A stretch of DNA of 64,000 nucleotides, from positions 28,688-92,687 of the forward strand of contig UQKM01000008.1 of the NCBI GenBank assembly GCA_900541685.1, in the 5' to 3' direction. Position 1 is the stretch's first letter; the number at the start of each line of letters is the position of its first letter. Below are positions 50,032 to 58,338 of this stretch, in pieces. Origin of the DNA: an uncultured Collinsella sp. (GTDB taxonomy: Bacteria > Actinomycetota > Coriobacteriia > Coriobacteriales > Coriobacteriaceae). The notes below the pieces were generated by a model. The model saw nothing but the letters and a program-made list of their open reading frames with translations. It had not been told where the DNA came from and did not search any database. The translations under genes and the position numbers were made by a program.

Positions 50032-51117
50032 ATGGGTCTGATTCAAAAGAAGGACGAGAAGGACGAGATCGACGGCATCCAGATCATCGAGCGCGGCGAA
50101 GGACCCGACGGTGACGAGGACGAGAAGATCGACCTGGTCGCCGGTACGTCTGCCGAGCACATTGCCGCCGGCACGACGGCCGAGGAGGAGGACGCCCGAC
50201 TGGAGGCTCGGATTGCCGCGGATGCCGCTGACGAGAACCTCATGCCCGAGGAGCAGGATGAGGACAGCGACTCCGACGTGGACGACCACGCTTGCAAGCA
50301 CAAGAAGACGATGATTGCCGCCTTTGTAGTTGCAGTCGTGATCGCTGCCGTGGTCGGCTTCTTTATTGGCAACGGTGGTTTTGGCGGCAAGGGCGTCGGC
50401 TCGGCGACCCTGACCGAGGACCAGCTCGATTCGACCGTGGCGAGCTACAGCTACAACGGCAAGAAGAGCGACATCACCGCGCGCGAGGCCATCGAGAGCC
50501 AGTACAGCCTCGATACCGTCAAGGATAGCGATGGCAACTACACCGCTCCTTCTGCCGACGTCATCCTGTCCTATGTGCGCAACAAGATCCTGCTCGACGC
50601 TGCCGAGGACGAGGGCATTACCGTCTCTTCTAAGGAGATGAAGAAGTACGCCGAGGATTCCATCGGCACTTCGGACTACGATACTATGGCCAAGCAGTAT
50701 GGCGTCTCCAAGGACCAGGCCAAGCAGATCGTCCGTCAGTCCGCGACGCTGCAAAAGCTCTACAAGAAGAAGGTGGGCGATAGCTCTGCAAGCATGCCGA
50801 CCGCCCCGACCGAGCCTGCTGACGGCAACGAGGAGACCGCGAGCAAGGACTACGCCGACTACATCATCAAACTTGCCGGCGACGAGTGGGATAGCTCGAA
50901 GGGCACCTGGAAGGACGCCGACAGCACCTATGCTAAGGCCTTCGCCGACGATGCCTTTACCGCCGATAGCGCCACCTATAAGCAGGCCATGACTGCCTAT
51001 TACACTGCTTACCAGCAGTATTCTTCGCAGGCTTCGAGCGCCAGCTCCAAGTGGACCGAGTATGCCAACGGCCTGTACGCCAAGGCCAACATCAGCATCT
51101 ACGGCCTGTTTGCGTAA
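50032..51117 (+). CDS. Membrane-anchored protein with SurA-N-like extracytoplasmic region
   Basis: 361 residues from ATG 50032 behind AAGGAG. The first 90 residues are very acidic and cytoplasmic; a membrane helix lies near 98-116 (MIAAFVVAVVIAAVVGFFIG). The outer part has helices such as DVILSYVRNKILLDAAEDEGITVSSKEMKKY and YGVSKDQAKQIVRQ, an arrangement like the N-terminal chaperone region of SurA/PrsA/trigger factor, but no PPIase domain. A chaperone-like role is inferred only. It is followed by a strong terminator. Confidence 0.6.
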   Translation: MGLIQKKDEKDEIDGIQIIERGEGPDGDEDEKIDLVAGTSAEHIAAGTTAEEEDARLEARIAADAADENLMPEEQDEDSDSDVDDHACKHKKTMIAAFVVAVVIAAVVGFFIGNGGFGGKGVGSATLTEDQLDSTVASYSYNGKKSDITAREAIESQYSLDTVKDSDGNYTAPSADVILSYVRNKILLDAAEDEGITVSSKEMKKYAEDSIGTSDYDTMAKQYGVSKDQAKQIVRQSATLQKLYKKKVGDSSASMPTAPTEPADGNEETASKDYADYIIKLAGDEWDSSKGTWKDADSTYAKAFADDAFTADSATYKQAMTAYYTAYQQYSSQASSASSKWTEYANGLYAKANISIYGLFA

Positions 51118-51158
51118 GATTTGCCCGAGCTACCGAGCGCGAAGCTGATATATCTGAT

Positions 51159-51195
51159 TAAGCCCGCTAGAACGGATGTCGTTCTAGCGGGCTTA
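51159..51195. terminator. Strong bidirectional terminator between convergent genes
   Basis: TAAGCCCGCTAGAAC pairs over 15 perfect bp with GTTCTAGCGGGCTTA around GGATGTC. It lies between the 50032 gene and the XRE regulator on the opposite strand. Confidence 0.8.
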
Positions 51196-51229
51196 TTGCG
51201 TTTAGGCGCTGGTGGCTAAATTATGTCTA

Positions 51230-51466
51230 TTAATCTTTAAGTCCAAAGAGGTTATCGGCTTCATCGTCAGGCATATATTCCAGTACATCGCCCGGTTGGC
51301 AGTCGAGTGCCCGGCATATCGCGTCAAGAGTTGAAAAGCGCACGGCAGAAACCTTGCCCGTCTTGATGCGCGACATATTGACCTGGGAGATACCCACGCG
51401 TTCCGCAAGCTCTTTGGATGAAATCTTGCGTTCGGCAAGCATGCGGTCGAGCCGCAGAATAATCAT
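51230..51466 (-). CDS. XRE/Cro-type regulator
   Basis: 78 residues, almost entirely one helix-turn-helix: LAERKISSKELAERVGISQVNMSRIK, then FSTLDAICRALDCQPGDVLEY, the form common in YozG-like regulators. It starts nine bases after the DUF2975 membrane-protein gene on the same strand. This XRE plus DUF2975 pairing recurs in many Gram-positive genomes; the role of the pair is not known. Confidence 0.88.
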   Translation of the reverse strand: MIILRLDRMLAERKISSKELAERVGISQVNMSRIKTGKVSAVRFSTLDAICRALDCQPGDVLEYMPDDEADNLFGLKD

Positions 51467-51475
51467 GGATTCCCC

Positions 51476-52114
51476 CTAGAGCAACTCGTCATCTTGTTTT
51501 TGCAGGATACACCCGTACTGGAAGATGCTGGCAATCAGGCTAATAATTAGGCCTGCAAAGAGCATAGAGAGGTCGAGATGCTGCCCGCCAAGCGCATCCG
51601 TAAAGCTACCGCCAAATCCTGAGAGTATCAGCCCTGTGACTATGGCACCAAAAAGTTTCACGGCAGCGCCGCCGATAAGGAACAAATGTCCTATTTGACG
51701 TAGTATGCGGATGCATTCGAGGTCAAAGGGCCTGCCCGCCTTTTCAATGGCGGAGAAAAACCTGTATGCGCTTAGCGCGATGGCAAGCGCGAGGCATGCC
51801 ATCATGGCGCTCCCTATGGCAGTATGACCGTCGTGCGCGACAAGCATAAGAGGAGTCTGTTCATTGGTGCCGACGAGAGCGAGAATTGGCCCTTCGCTAG
51901 CCTCAAGCTCTACGGATTGGAGACAGAACCCTTGGGAGAGGCTAGGCAATATGACTAGATCTTCGATTGCAATGACTGCGAGGAGTGCCAGAGCGAGCGC
52001 CACGATGGTGCAGATTGTGCCCCATTTGCAGTAGCGAGTGAGCTTCCTTAGTTTGGCTATTGCCTGTTCACGGTCGATGGCTTCATTCGATTTGGATACG
52101 TTCCAGCGGATCAT
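51476..52114 (-). CDS. DUF2975 membrane protein
   Basis: 212 residues from ATG 52114 with GGAGGAGCT directly upstream. Four hydrophobic segments (near 38-60, 105-125, 145-168 and 175-198) predict a four-helix membrane protein of DUF2975 type, with IRILRQIGHLFLIGGAAVKL as a typical segment. It is paired with the XRE regulator. GC content is lower than in neighbouring genes, so the pair may have been gained. Confidence 0.75.
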   Translation of the reverse strand: MIRWNVSKSNEAIDREQAIAKLRKLTRYCKWGTICTIVALALALLAVIAIEDLVILPSLSQGFCLQSVELEASEGPILALVGTNEQTPLMLVAHDGHTAIGSAMMACLALAIALSAYRFFSAIEKAGRPFDLECIRILRQIGHLFLIGGAAVKLFGAIVTGLILSGFGGSFTDALGGQHLDLSMLFAGLIISLIASIFQYGCILQKQDDELL

Positions 52115-52362
52115 AGCTCCTCCAACCAATGTCTTGGATGATACTTGTATCTTATATCATACTTAATGATAAACGATAAACAATTACAGATTAGAGTAAG
52201 TAATGTTTGTGAGACGAATAGCGAGAGCTATGGCATATTCAGGGAATGGGAGTTTGGAACGCGGGGGATGGACGAGTATTGAAATACCCTGCAACCGCGC
52301 AAGTGCTTCATCGAGTCTCCCCAATTCATCTAGGAAAAAGGCTGCAAACGATTGAAATTCTC

Positions 52363-52392
52363 CGGTGAACGGTCAAAAACTACCGTTCACCG
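52363..52392. promoter_or_regulatory. Inverted-repeat operator candidate
   Basis: CGGTGAACGGT and its exact reverse complement ACCGTTCACCG are separated by CAAAAACT, a symmetrical 30-base site. Related 11-mers recur 200 bases downstream. Confidence 0.6.
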
Positions 52393-52580
52393 ATAATATC
52401 GAAACTGGTTCTTACTGGTATTAAGTCAAAAAGACCAATTCACAAATCTTCACAATGACCTGCAATTTTTCTACACGCCATTTTTAGCCACCCTGCGTTG
52501 TTTAGACACAAAAAAAGTTCCGATCTTTCGTCAAATCATTTCGAAACGGTTTCAAAACCGCAGGTAGAAGTGTTAATGAG

Positions 52581-52613
52581 CGGTAAACGGTCGTTTTTTC
52601 ACCGTGAACGGTG
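52581..52613. promoter_or_regulatory. Second cluster of the 11-base repeat
   Basis: CGGTAAACGGT (52581-52591) and CCGTGAACGGT (52602-52612) each differ from CGGTGAACGGT by one base. The second sits in the palindrome CACCGTGAACGGTG, about 50 bases upstream of the presumed promoter of the PTS operon. Confidence 0.55.
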
Positions 52614-52686
52614 CAAAAACGTTTTACTGTTTGAATCAGCGAAAGCGACCTCTTCTGTGGTGATATAGTGACAACAACACGTCACG

Positions 52687-52698
52687 TGGTTACTACCA
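52687..52698. promoter_or_regulatory. Operator TGGTTACTACCA upstream of the PTS operon
   Basis: TGGT and ACCA flank a TACT centre, the layout of NagR/DasR-type GntR operators. An identical 12-mer lies at 56979-56990 upstream of agaS. Here it is downstream of the presumed -10 TATAGT, so a bound repressor could block elongation or initiation. Confidence 0.65.
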
Positions 52699-52815
52699 GT
52701 TGAGAGACCACTGGTTCTCAAAGAACGCTTTCCAAGAAGCTTTAAGGGCGATTGCCCGTTGGCTTCCGAAAACTATCGGACTCAGATCGTACACACCTTC
52801 GGAAGGGAAATTTGA

Positions 52816-53259
52816 ATGGTTGGCTTTATTCTTACCGGTCATGGACAGTTCGCACCCGGCCTCGCAAGCGCTATCGCTATGGTCGCTGGCGACCAGCCCG
52901 CTTTTACCGTTGTTCCTTTTGAGGGCGACCAGGCTGCTTCCTACGGTGAGGATCTCCGCGCCGCTATTACCGCCATGCGCGAGGAGTGCGATGGCGTGCT
53001 CGTCTTTACCGATCTGCTCGGTGGTACCCCGTTCAACCAGTCGATGATGATTGCCCAGGATGTCGACAACGTCGAGATTCTGACCGGCACTAACCTTCCC
53101 ATGGTTATTGAGCTTTTGTTCCTCCGCGGCAACGCCACGCTCGCCGAGCTTGGCGAGCAGGCCGTGACCGTTGGCCAGACGGGCATCACCGCCCAGACGG
53201 TCGCATCCGTCTCTGGTGCCGAGGAAGAGGATATCTTCGGCGACGAGGACGGCATCTAA
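52816..53259 (+). CDS. Mannose-family PTS component EIIA
   Basis: 147 residues from ATG 52816 behind GGAAGGG. VGFILTGHGQFAPGL holds the phosphorylated His9; DGVLVFTDLLGGTPFNQSM is the second family signature. The C-terminus has an acidic tail. It receives phosphate from HPr and passes it to EIIB. First gene of the operon EIIA-yajC-EIIB-EIIC-EIID; it overlaps the yajC-like gene by one base. Confidence 0.92.
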   Translation: MVGFILTGHGQFAPGLASAIAMVAGDQPAFTVVPFEGDQAASYGEDLRAAITAMREECDGVLVFTDLLGGTPFNQSMMIAQDVDNVEILTGTNLPMVIELLFLRGNATLAELGEQAVTVGQTGITAQTVASVSGAEEEDIFGDEDGI

Positions 53260-53540
53260 TGGCCGATTTCGGAGCCAGCGTCCTGAGCTCCTCGGTCGCC
53301 CTTTTAGGCCTGCTTGTCATCATGGGCTTGATTTACACCATCTGGTCGCAAATCAACATGAAGAAGAAGCAGAAGTACTTCAAGGAGCTGCACACGGAGC
53401 TCAAGCCGGGTCAGGAGGTTCTTTTCGCCGGCGGTATCTACGGAACCGTCAAAGGCATCGAAGGCGAGAAGGTCCAGATCAAAGTCCGATCCGGCGCCGT
53501 TGTAGATGTTTCGCGTTACGCGATTCAGGAGATCAAGTAA
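53259..53540 (+). CDS. YajC-like protein inside the PTS operon
   Basis: 93 residues. One membrane helix (residues 11-31), then MKKKQKYFKELHTELKPGQEVLFAGGIYGTVKGIEGEKV and a VDVSRYAIQEI end, which are the features of YajC, the small Sec-associated protein. It lies between the EIIA and EIIB genes and overlaps EIIA by one base, so it is translated with the transporter. It may help membrane insertion of EIIC/EIID or bind a PTS subunit; the general yajC may be elsewhere. Confidence 0.8.
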   Translation: MADFGASVLSSSVALLGLLVIMGLIYTIWSQINMKKKQKYFKELHTELKPGQEVLFAGGIYGTVKGIEGEKVQIKVRSGAVVDVSRYAIQEIK

Positions 53541-53576
53541 CTGTCGTCAGCAAATAACGAAAGGAAGCTGATCAAC

Positions 53577-54059
53577 ATGGCAGAACCCAACATTCTTCTT
53601 ACCCGCATCGATAACCGACTGGTCCATGGTCAGGTCGCTACCCAGTGGAACTCCACCCTGGGCTCCAACCTCATTCTCGTCGCCAACGACGATGTGTCGA
53701 CCAACACCATGCGCCAGAACCTCATGAAGATGGCCGCTCCCGCCGGCGTCGCTACTCGTTTCTTCTCCCTGCAGAAGACCATCGACGTCATTGGCAAGGC
53801 GAGCCCGCGCCAGAAGATCTTCATCGTGGCCGAAACACCGGAAGACGTGCTTACGCTCGTCAAGGGCGGTGTGCCTATAAAGAAGGTAAACATCGGCAAC
53901 ATGCACATGTCGGAAGGAAAGCGCCAAGTCGCCACCTCCGTCGCAGTTAACGACGAGGATGTCGCTGCGTTTAAAGAGCTGCAGGAATTGGGGGTGGAGT
54001 TGGAGATCAGGCGCGTTCCGAGCACGCCTGTTGAGGACACGAGCAAGCTCTTCTCGTAA
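53577..54059 (+). CDS. Mannose-family PTS component EIIB
   Basis: 160 residues from ATG 53577 behind GAAAGGAAG. LLTRIDNRLVHGQVATQW is the phosphorylation loop with His17. The full-length EIIB fold follows, ending in an ELEIRRVPSTP segment. It takes phosphate from EIIA and gives it to the incoming sugar. A hairpin TGTCAGG/CCTGACA sits between this gene and EIIC. Confidence 0.93.
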   Translation: MAEPNILLTRIDNRLVHGQVATQWNSTLGSNLILVANDDVSTNTMRQNLMKMAAPAGVATRFFSLQKTIDVIGKASPRQKIFIVAETPEDVLTLVKGGVPIKKVNIGNMHMSEGKRQVATSVAVNDEDVAAFKELQELGVELEIRRVPSTPVEDTSKLFS

Positions 54060-54149
54060 TCCTCATGATCCACGTTGTCAGGAATGAAACCCTGACATTC
54101 TGTTCGTGAAATCCAAAGTGCGTACATACATTTTGAAAGGAGGAGCAAG

Positions 54150-54950
54150 ATGGAATACTCGATCATCCAGGTCGCTCTGGTCTTCATCGTCACGTTCGTC
54201 GCGGCAATCGACCAGTTCAACTTCCTCGAGTCTCTCTATCAGCCCATCGTCACCGGCGCCGTCATCGGTCTTATCCTTGGCGACCTCAACACCGGTCTTC
54301 TCGTGGGTGGTACCTATCAGCTCATGACGATCGGCAACATGCCGATCGGAGGCGCTCAGCCGCCTAACGCCGTCATCGGCGGCATCATGGCAGCCATTCT
54401 CGCTATCGCTACGGGCCTCGAGCCCAACGCGGCAGTCGGCCTTGCCATTCCGTTCGCTCTGCTTGGTCAGCTCGGCGTTACCCTGGTCTTCACGCTTATG
54501 TCGCCGCTCATGTCCTCCGCGGACAACATGGCTCACAACGCTGACACCAAGGGTATCGAGCGTCTGAACTACTTCGCCATGACCCTGCTCGGTCTGATCT
54601 TCGCTATCGTCGTCACCCTGTTCTTCATCGCTGGCGCCACCATCGGTCAGACCATCGCTTCCGCCATCCCGACTTGGCTGCAGACCGGTCTTTCCGCTGC
54701 AGGCGGCATGATGCGCTTCGTCGGCTTCGCCGTCCTGCTCAAGGTTATGATGAACCGCGATATGTGGGGCTTCTTCCTCATGGGCTTTGGCCTCGCGCTC
54801 ATCACCGTTGCCAACGATTCTCTGGCAACCCCTGCTCTGCTCATCCTCGCTCTCATCGGCTTCGGCATCGCTTTCTGGGACTTCCAGCAGCAGACCGAGC
54901 TGAAGGGTGCAGCTGTTTCTGACGGAGGTGACTTCGAAGATGGCATCTAA
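54150..54950 (+). CDS. Mannose-family PTS component EIIC
   Basis: 266 residues from ATG 54150 behind AAAGGAGGAG. It is highly hydrophobic with GDLNTGLLVGGTYQLMTIG and NMPIGGAQPPNAVIGGIMAAILAI, typical of EIIC of the mannose-fructose-sorbose family. It forms the translocation path with EIID. The end overlaps the EIID start by 11 bases. Confidence 0.93.
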   Translation: MEYSIIQVALVFIVTFVAAIDQFNFLESLYQPIVTGAVIGLILGDLNTGLLVGGTYQLMTIGNMPIGGAQPPNAVIGGIMAAILAIATGLEPNAAVGLAIPFALLGQLGVTLVFTLMSPLMSSADNMAHNADTKGIERLNYFAMTLLGLIFAIVVTLFFIAGATIGQTIASAIPTWLQTGLSAAGGMMRFVGFAVLLKVMMNRDMWGFFLMGFGLALITVANDSLATPALLILALIGFGIAFWDFQQQTELKGAAVSDGGDFEDGI

Positions 54951-56022
54951 TGAGTATGTGATCCCGGAGCACTACGAGGATCTCACTCCTGCTCCGCAGC
55001 TCGACCAGAAGACCCTCAACAAGATGGCTTGGCGTTCCTGCTTCCTGCAGGCCTCGTTCAACTACGAGCGTATGCAGGCCGCTGGTTGGCTCTACTCCAT
55101 CATCCCCGGTCTGGAGAAGATCCACACCAACAAGAACGACCTCGCGGCTTCCATGAGCCACAACCTGGAGTTCTTCAACACTCACCCGTTCCTCGTCACC
55201 TTTGTTATGGGCATCGTGCTTTCGCTCGAGCAGAACAAGGTTGACATCCCCACGATCCGCGCCGTCCGCGTCGCCGCAATGGGCCCGCTCGGTGGTATCG
55301 GTGACGCCCTGTTCTGGCTGACGCTCGTGCCTATCACGGCCGGCATCACCTCCAACATGGCCATCAACGGCAACGCCGCTGCGCCGATCATCTTCCTGGT
55401 GATCTTCAACGTCGTCCAGTTCGCTCTGCGCTTCTGGCTCATGAACTGGTCCTACAAGCTTGGCACCAGCGCTATTGACGCTCTGACTGCCAACATGCAG
55501 GCCTTCACGCGTGCCGCTTCCATCATGGGCGTCTTCGTCGTCGGTTGCCTGGTCGTCACCATGGGTGGCACCCAGATCAACCTCCAGATCCCCAACGGCA
55601 CCACCCGTGGCCTTGCCCCTACTACCGTGATCGTCTCCGAGAAGGAGGCCGAGAACTTCACCGGTATGGAGGGCATCGATACCGAGACCGCTGAGGCCGG
55701 TACCATCGCCATGACCGGTGAGGACGGCAACGCCCTCACCGCCGTCGATGCCGACGGCAACGAGGTCAAGTGCGGCGTCGCCGATCTGGGCAACGGCATG
55801 GAGTCCGTGACCTACGCTACCGTCACCGAGGATCCGGTCAACTTCTCTGTTGCCGACACCCTCAACACCATCGTCCCGAAGCTCGTCCCGCTTATGCTTA
55901 CGCTGCTGCTTTATTACATGTTCGCTAAGCACAGCTGGACCCCGACCAAGGGCATTCTGCTGCTCTTCGTCCTGGGCATCCTGGGCGCTGGCCCGCTTGG
56001 TCTCTGGCCGAGCATCTGGTAA
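54940..56022 (+). CDS. Mannose-family PTS component EIID with a long insertion
   Basis: 360 residues from ATG 54940, with GGAGGTG nine bases upstream inside the EIIC gene. The N-terminal part is standard EIID (LNKMAWRSCFLQASFNYERMQ, GLEKIHTNKNDLAASM, AAMGPLGGIGDALFW). Residues about 225-310 form an extra hydrophilic, acidic segment between membrane parts, where typical EIID proteins of 270-300 residues have a short loop. The C-terminal helices (LVPLMLTLLLYYMFAKHSW) are normal. The insertion might face the outside and help bind an amino sugar. Confidence 0.9.
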   Translation: MASNEYVIPEHYEDLTPAPQLDQKTLNKMAWRSCFLQASFNYERMQAAGWLYSIIPGLEKIHTNKNDLAASMSHNLEFFNTHPFLVTFVMGIVLSLEQNKVDIPTIRAVRVAAMGPLGGIGDALFWLTLVPITAGITSNMAINGNAAAPIIFLVIFNVVQFALRFWLMNWSYKLGTSAIDALTANMQAFTRAASIMGVFVVGCLVVTMGGTQINLQIPNGTTRGLAPTTVIVSEKEAENFTGMEGIDTETAEAGTIAMTGEDGNALTAVDADGNEVKCGVADLGNGMESVTYATVTEDPVNFSVADTLNTIVPKLVPLMLTLLLYYMFAKHSWTPTKGILLLFVLGILGAGPLGLWPSIW

Positions 56023-56088
56023 GGCTCTAGCTTGAGGGGTGTGTCCCTACGCGGCTCACGCCCCGACCCCTTAAGCCATGTGTATGTT

Positions 56089-56126
56089 AAAAGCCGCGTG
56101 CTCGAAAGAGCGCGCGGCTTTTGTTT
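56089..56126 (+). terminator. Terminator after the PTS operon
   Basis: AAAAGCCGCG pairs with CGCGGCTTTT; inside, GCTC and GAGC close a GAAA tetraloop. The downstream T-run is TTTTGTTTTC. Confidence 0.88.
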
Positions 56127-56206
56127 TCTTAATGATTCGGGTGTTGCAGACCGATAATGCTTAACACCCAAGGTAGTAGCCTAGTTTGAGCAAAAGGGAG
56201 GATAGG

Positions 56207-56938
56207 ATGGCGATCGGAGCGCGTAAGCAACCGCTGTACGATCAGCTGGTCGATATTCTGACCGAAAAGATTGACCATGAATATCGCGCCGGTGACATGA
56301 TTCCTTCCGAGCGCGAACTTTCGGAGCGCTATGGTCTCTCGCGCACTACGGTACGCCTAGCTCTGCAGGAACTGGAGCGTTTAGGACTGGTGGTTCGGCA
56401 GCACGGTCGCGGTACCTTTGTGACCGACCGTTCGGCAAAGGCAACCAATCTTATGCAGTCCTACAGCTTTACCGAGCAGATGCGCGCGATGGGTCGCGAC
56501 CCCGAGACCACGATTCTCGATTTTTGCGAGATGGAGGCCGATAAGAATCTGGCCGAGCATATGGGATTACGTATCGGTGATCGCATTTTTAAGCTCAAGC
56601 GCCTTCGTTCTGCCGACAACATGCCCATGATGGTCGAACGTAGCTATCTACCGGTTCGTCAATTTCTGTCCCTAAAGCGACCGCTGCTGGAGCGTAAGCC
56701 GCTTTACGATGTGATTGAGCAAGACTTTCAACAAAAAATACGCGTGGCCGAAGAGGAGTTCTATGCGAGCATAGCCCGTCCCACCGATGCCCACCTTTTG
56801 GAAATCGTCGAGGGCTCGCCTGTGCTCGATTTGGTTAGGACTACGTATAACGAGTCAAACGAGGTTGTGGAGTATACGCTCTCGGTTGCTCGTGCCGATC
56901 AGTTTAAATACAAGGTTTACCACCAGCGTAGCGATTAG
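56207..56938 (+). CDS. GntR/UTRA regulator of the amino-sugar genes
   Basis: 243 residues from ATG 56207, five bases after GGAGG; a TTG at 56186 is a weaker choice. Winged helix residues 8-75: LVDILTEKIDHEYRAGDMIP, SERYGLSRTTVRLALQELE, RQHGRGTFV. The UTRA domain covers about 90-235 (VERSYLPVRQF, and a late EYTLSVARADQFKY) and in this subfamily senses N-acetylhexosamine or sugar phosphates. It lies between the PTS operon and agaS, both of which have TGGTTACTACCA upstream, so it is the best candidate for their repressor. Confidence 0.88.
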   Translation: MAIGARKQPLYDQLVDILTEKIDHEYRAGDMIPSERELSERYGLSRTTVRLALQELERLGLVVRQHGRGTFVTDRSAKATNLMQSYSFTEQMRAMGRDPETTILDFCEMEADKNLAEHMGLRIGDRIFKLKRLRSADNMPMMVERSYLPVRQFLSLKRPLLERKPLYDVIEQDFQQKIRVAEEEFYASIARPTDAHLLEIVEGSPVLDLVRTTYNESNEVVEYTLSVARADQFKYKVYHQRSD

Positions 56939-56978
56939 TGTCTGCACCGTTTCCATATGATGATTCTTTATATTTAAC

Positions 56979-57013
56979 TGGTTACTACCAGATAACCAAC
57001 CGAAGTGTATAAT
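56979..57013 (+). promoter_or_regulatory. agaS promoter with GntR-type operator
   Basis: TGGTTACTACCA (56979-56990) is followed by TATAAT at 57008-57013 with 17 bases between, so the operator covers the -35 region. GGTTA and TAACC around it extend the symmetry. Binding of the repressor here would exclude RNA polymerase. Confidence 0.7.
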
Positions 57014-57052
57014 TGCACGTCAGAGGATTACTTCTAGAGAGAGGTATTAGAA

Positions 57053-58219
57053 ATGTTCGAGAAGAGTGTCGAGGAGCTCACCGAGCTCGGCGCCCAGATC
57101 ACCACGGCCGAGATTGCTCAGCAGCCCGAGCTTTGGCGTGATACGCTCAACATCTATCGCGAGAACAAGGAGGCCATCGAGGCCTTCCTGGCCGAGGCTC
57201 GCGCTATGGGCGAGGGCCGTCTGTCCGTTGTCTTCACCGGTGCCGGTACGTCCGACTACGTTGGCGATACCTGCGCCCCGTACCTGCGTCACGCTGGCAA
57301 CACTGATCTCTACGACTTTAAGCCCATCGCCACGACAGACATCGTGAGCGCACCGCGCGACTTCCTGCGCGCCGAGGATCCCACGCTCGTGGTTTCCTTT
57401 GCCCGCTCCGGCAACAGCCCCGAGAGCCTTGCTGCCGTCGCCGTTGCCAAGGAGCTCGTCCACAACGTCAAGTTCCTCAACATCACCTGCGCTCCCGAGG
57501 GCAAGCTCGCCGTCGAGTCCGCTGATGACCCCAATGCGCTGACGCTGCTCATCCCGCGCGCCAACGACAAGGGCTTCGCCATGACCGGTTCTTACACCTG
57601 CATGACCCTGCTCTCTACCCTTATTTTCGACACCGCCTCTGATGAGCAGAAGGCCGAGTGGGTCGAGACCATCGCCAAGATGGGCGAGGAGGTCATCGCT
57701 CGTGAGCCCGAGGTCGCCGATTACCTGGCTGGCAACTTCAACCGCGTGACCTACTTGGGTTCCGGCTCCTTCGGTGGCCTTGCCCAGGAGAGCCAGCTCA
57801 AGATCCTCGAGCTCGCTCACGGTCTGGTCGCTACTTCCTACGACACCTCTATGGGTTATCGTCACGGACCCAAGTCCTTCGTCGACGACAAGACCCTCGT
57901 GTTCGTGTTCGTCAACAACGATGCCTACACCCGTCAGTACGATATCGACATCCTCAACGAGATCGGTGGCGACGAGATCGCTCAGCACACCGTTGCCGTT
58001 CAGCAGGATGGCGCTACCGTCTACGAGGGCGAGTCCTTCACCTTTAAGGGCTATGAGGCACTCCCCGAGGGCTACCTTGCCCTGCCGTTCGTGATGTTTG
58101 CCCAGGCCATCAGCCTGCTCAACTCCGTGCGCGTGGGCAACACGCCCGATACGCCGAGCCCCACTGGCACGGTCAACCGCGTGGTTAAGGGCGTGACGAT
58201 TCACCCCTTCACCGCTTAA
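57053..58219 (+). CDS. agaS: SIS-domain sugar isomerase/deaminase, AgaS type
   Basis: 388 residues from ATG 57053 behind GAGAGG. Two SIS domains are visible: VVFTGAGTSDYVGD and VSFARSGNSPESLAAVA in the first, YLGSGSFGGLAQESQLKILELA and DTSMGYRHGPKSFVDD in the second. These match AgaS, which converts galactosamine-6-phosphate to tagatose-6-phosphate with ammonia release. It is controlled by a promoter with the GntR operator and is followed by its own terminator, then nagA. Confidence 0.9.
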   Translation: MFEKSVEELTELGAQITTAEIAQQPELWRDTLNIYRENKEAIEAFLAEARAMGEGRLSVVFTGAGTSDYVGDTCAPYLRHAGNTDLYDFKPIATTDIVSAPRDFLRAEDPTLVVSFARSGNSPESLAAVAVAKELVHNVKFLNITCAPEGKLAVESADDPNALTLLIPRANDKGFAMTGSYTCMTLLSTLIFDTASDEQKAEWVETIAKMGEEVIAREPEVADYLAGNFNRVTYLGSGSFGGLAQESQLKILELAHGLVATSYDTSMGYRHGPKSFVDDKTLVFVFVNNDAYTRQYDIDILNEIGGDEIAQHTVAVQQDGATVYEGESFTFKGYEALPEGYLALPFVMFAQAISLLNSVRVGNTPDTPSPTGTVNRVVKGVTIHPFTA

Positions 58220-58238
58220 TCGCGTCCCCCCTGTAAGG

Positions 58239-58275
58239 GCGCCCGTCCGCTCATAACGGCGGGCGGGCGCTTTTT
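58239..58275 (+). terminator. Terminator after agaS
   Basis: GCGCCCGTCCGC pairs with GCGGGCGGGCGC at 11 of 12 positions and is followed by TTTTTG. Confidence 0.85.
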
Positions 58276-58338
58276 GTTTTCACTTGGATCGGGTATAAGC
58301 ATCACCACAGTCAACTGCTTTAGAAGCAAGGAGTGCAT

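Larger units (their letters stand above)
52115..52815. other. Long AT-rich regulatory region upstream of the PTS operon
   Basis: About 700 bases without a gene. Contents in order: a divergent start region for DUF2975; an 11-base repeat family CGGTGAACGGT at 52363-52373, inverted at 52382-52392, then variants at 52581-52591 and 52602-52612; a GAAACGGTTTC palindrome at 52542-52552; a candidate -10 TATAGT at 52664-52669; and the TGGTTACTACCA operator at 52687-52698 followed by ACCACTGGT. Confidence 0.6.
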
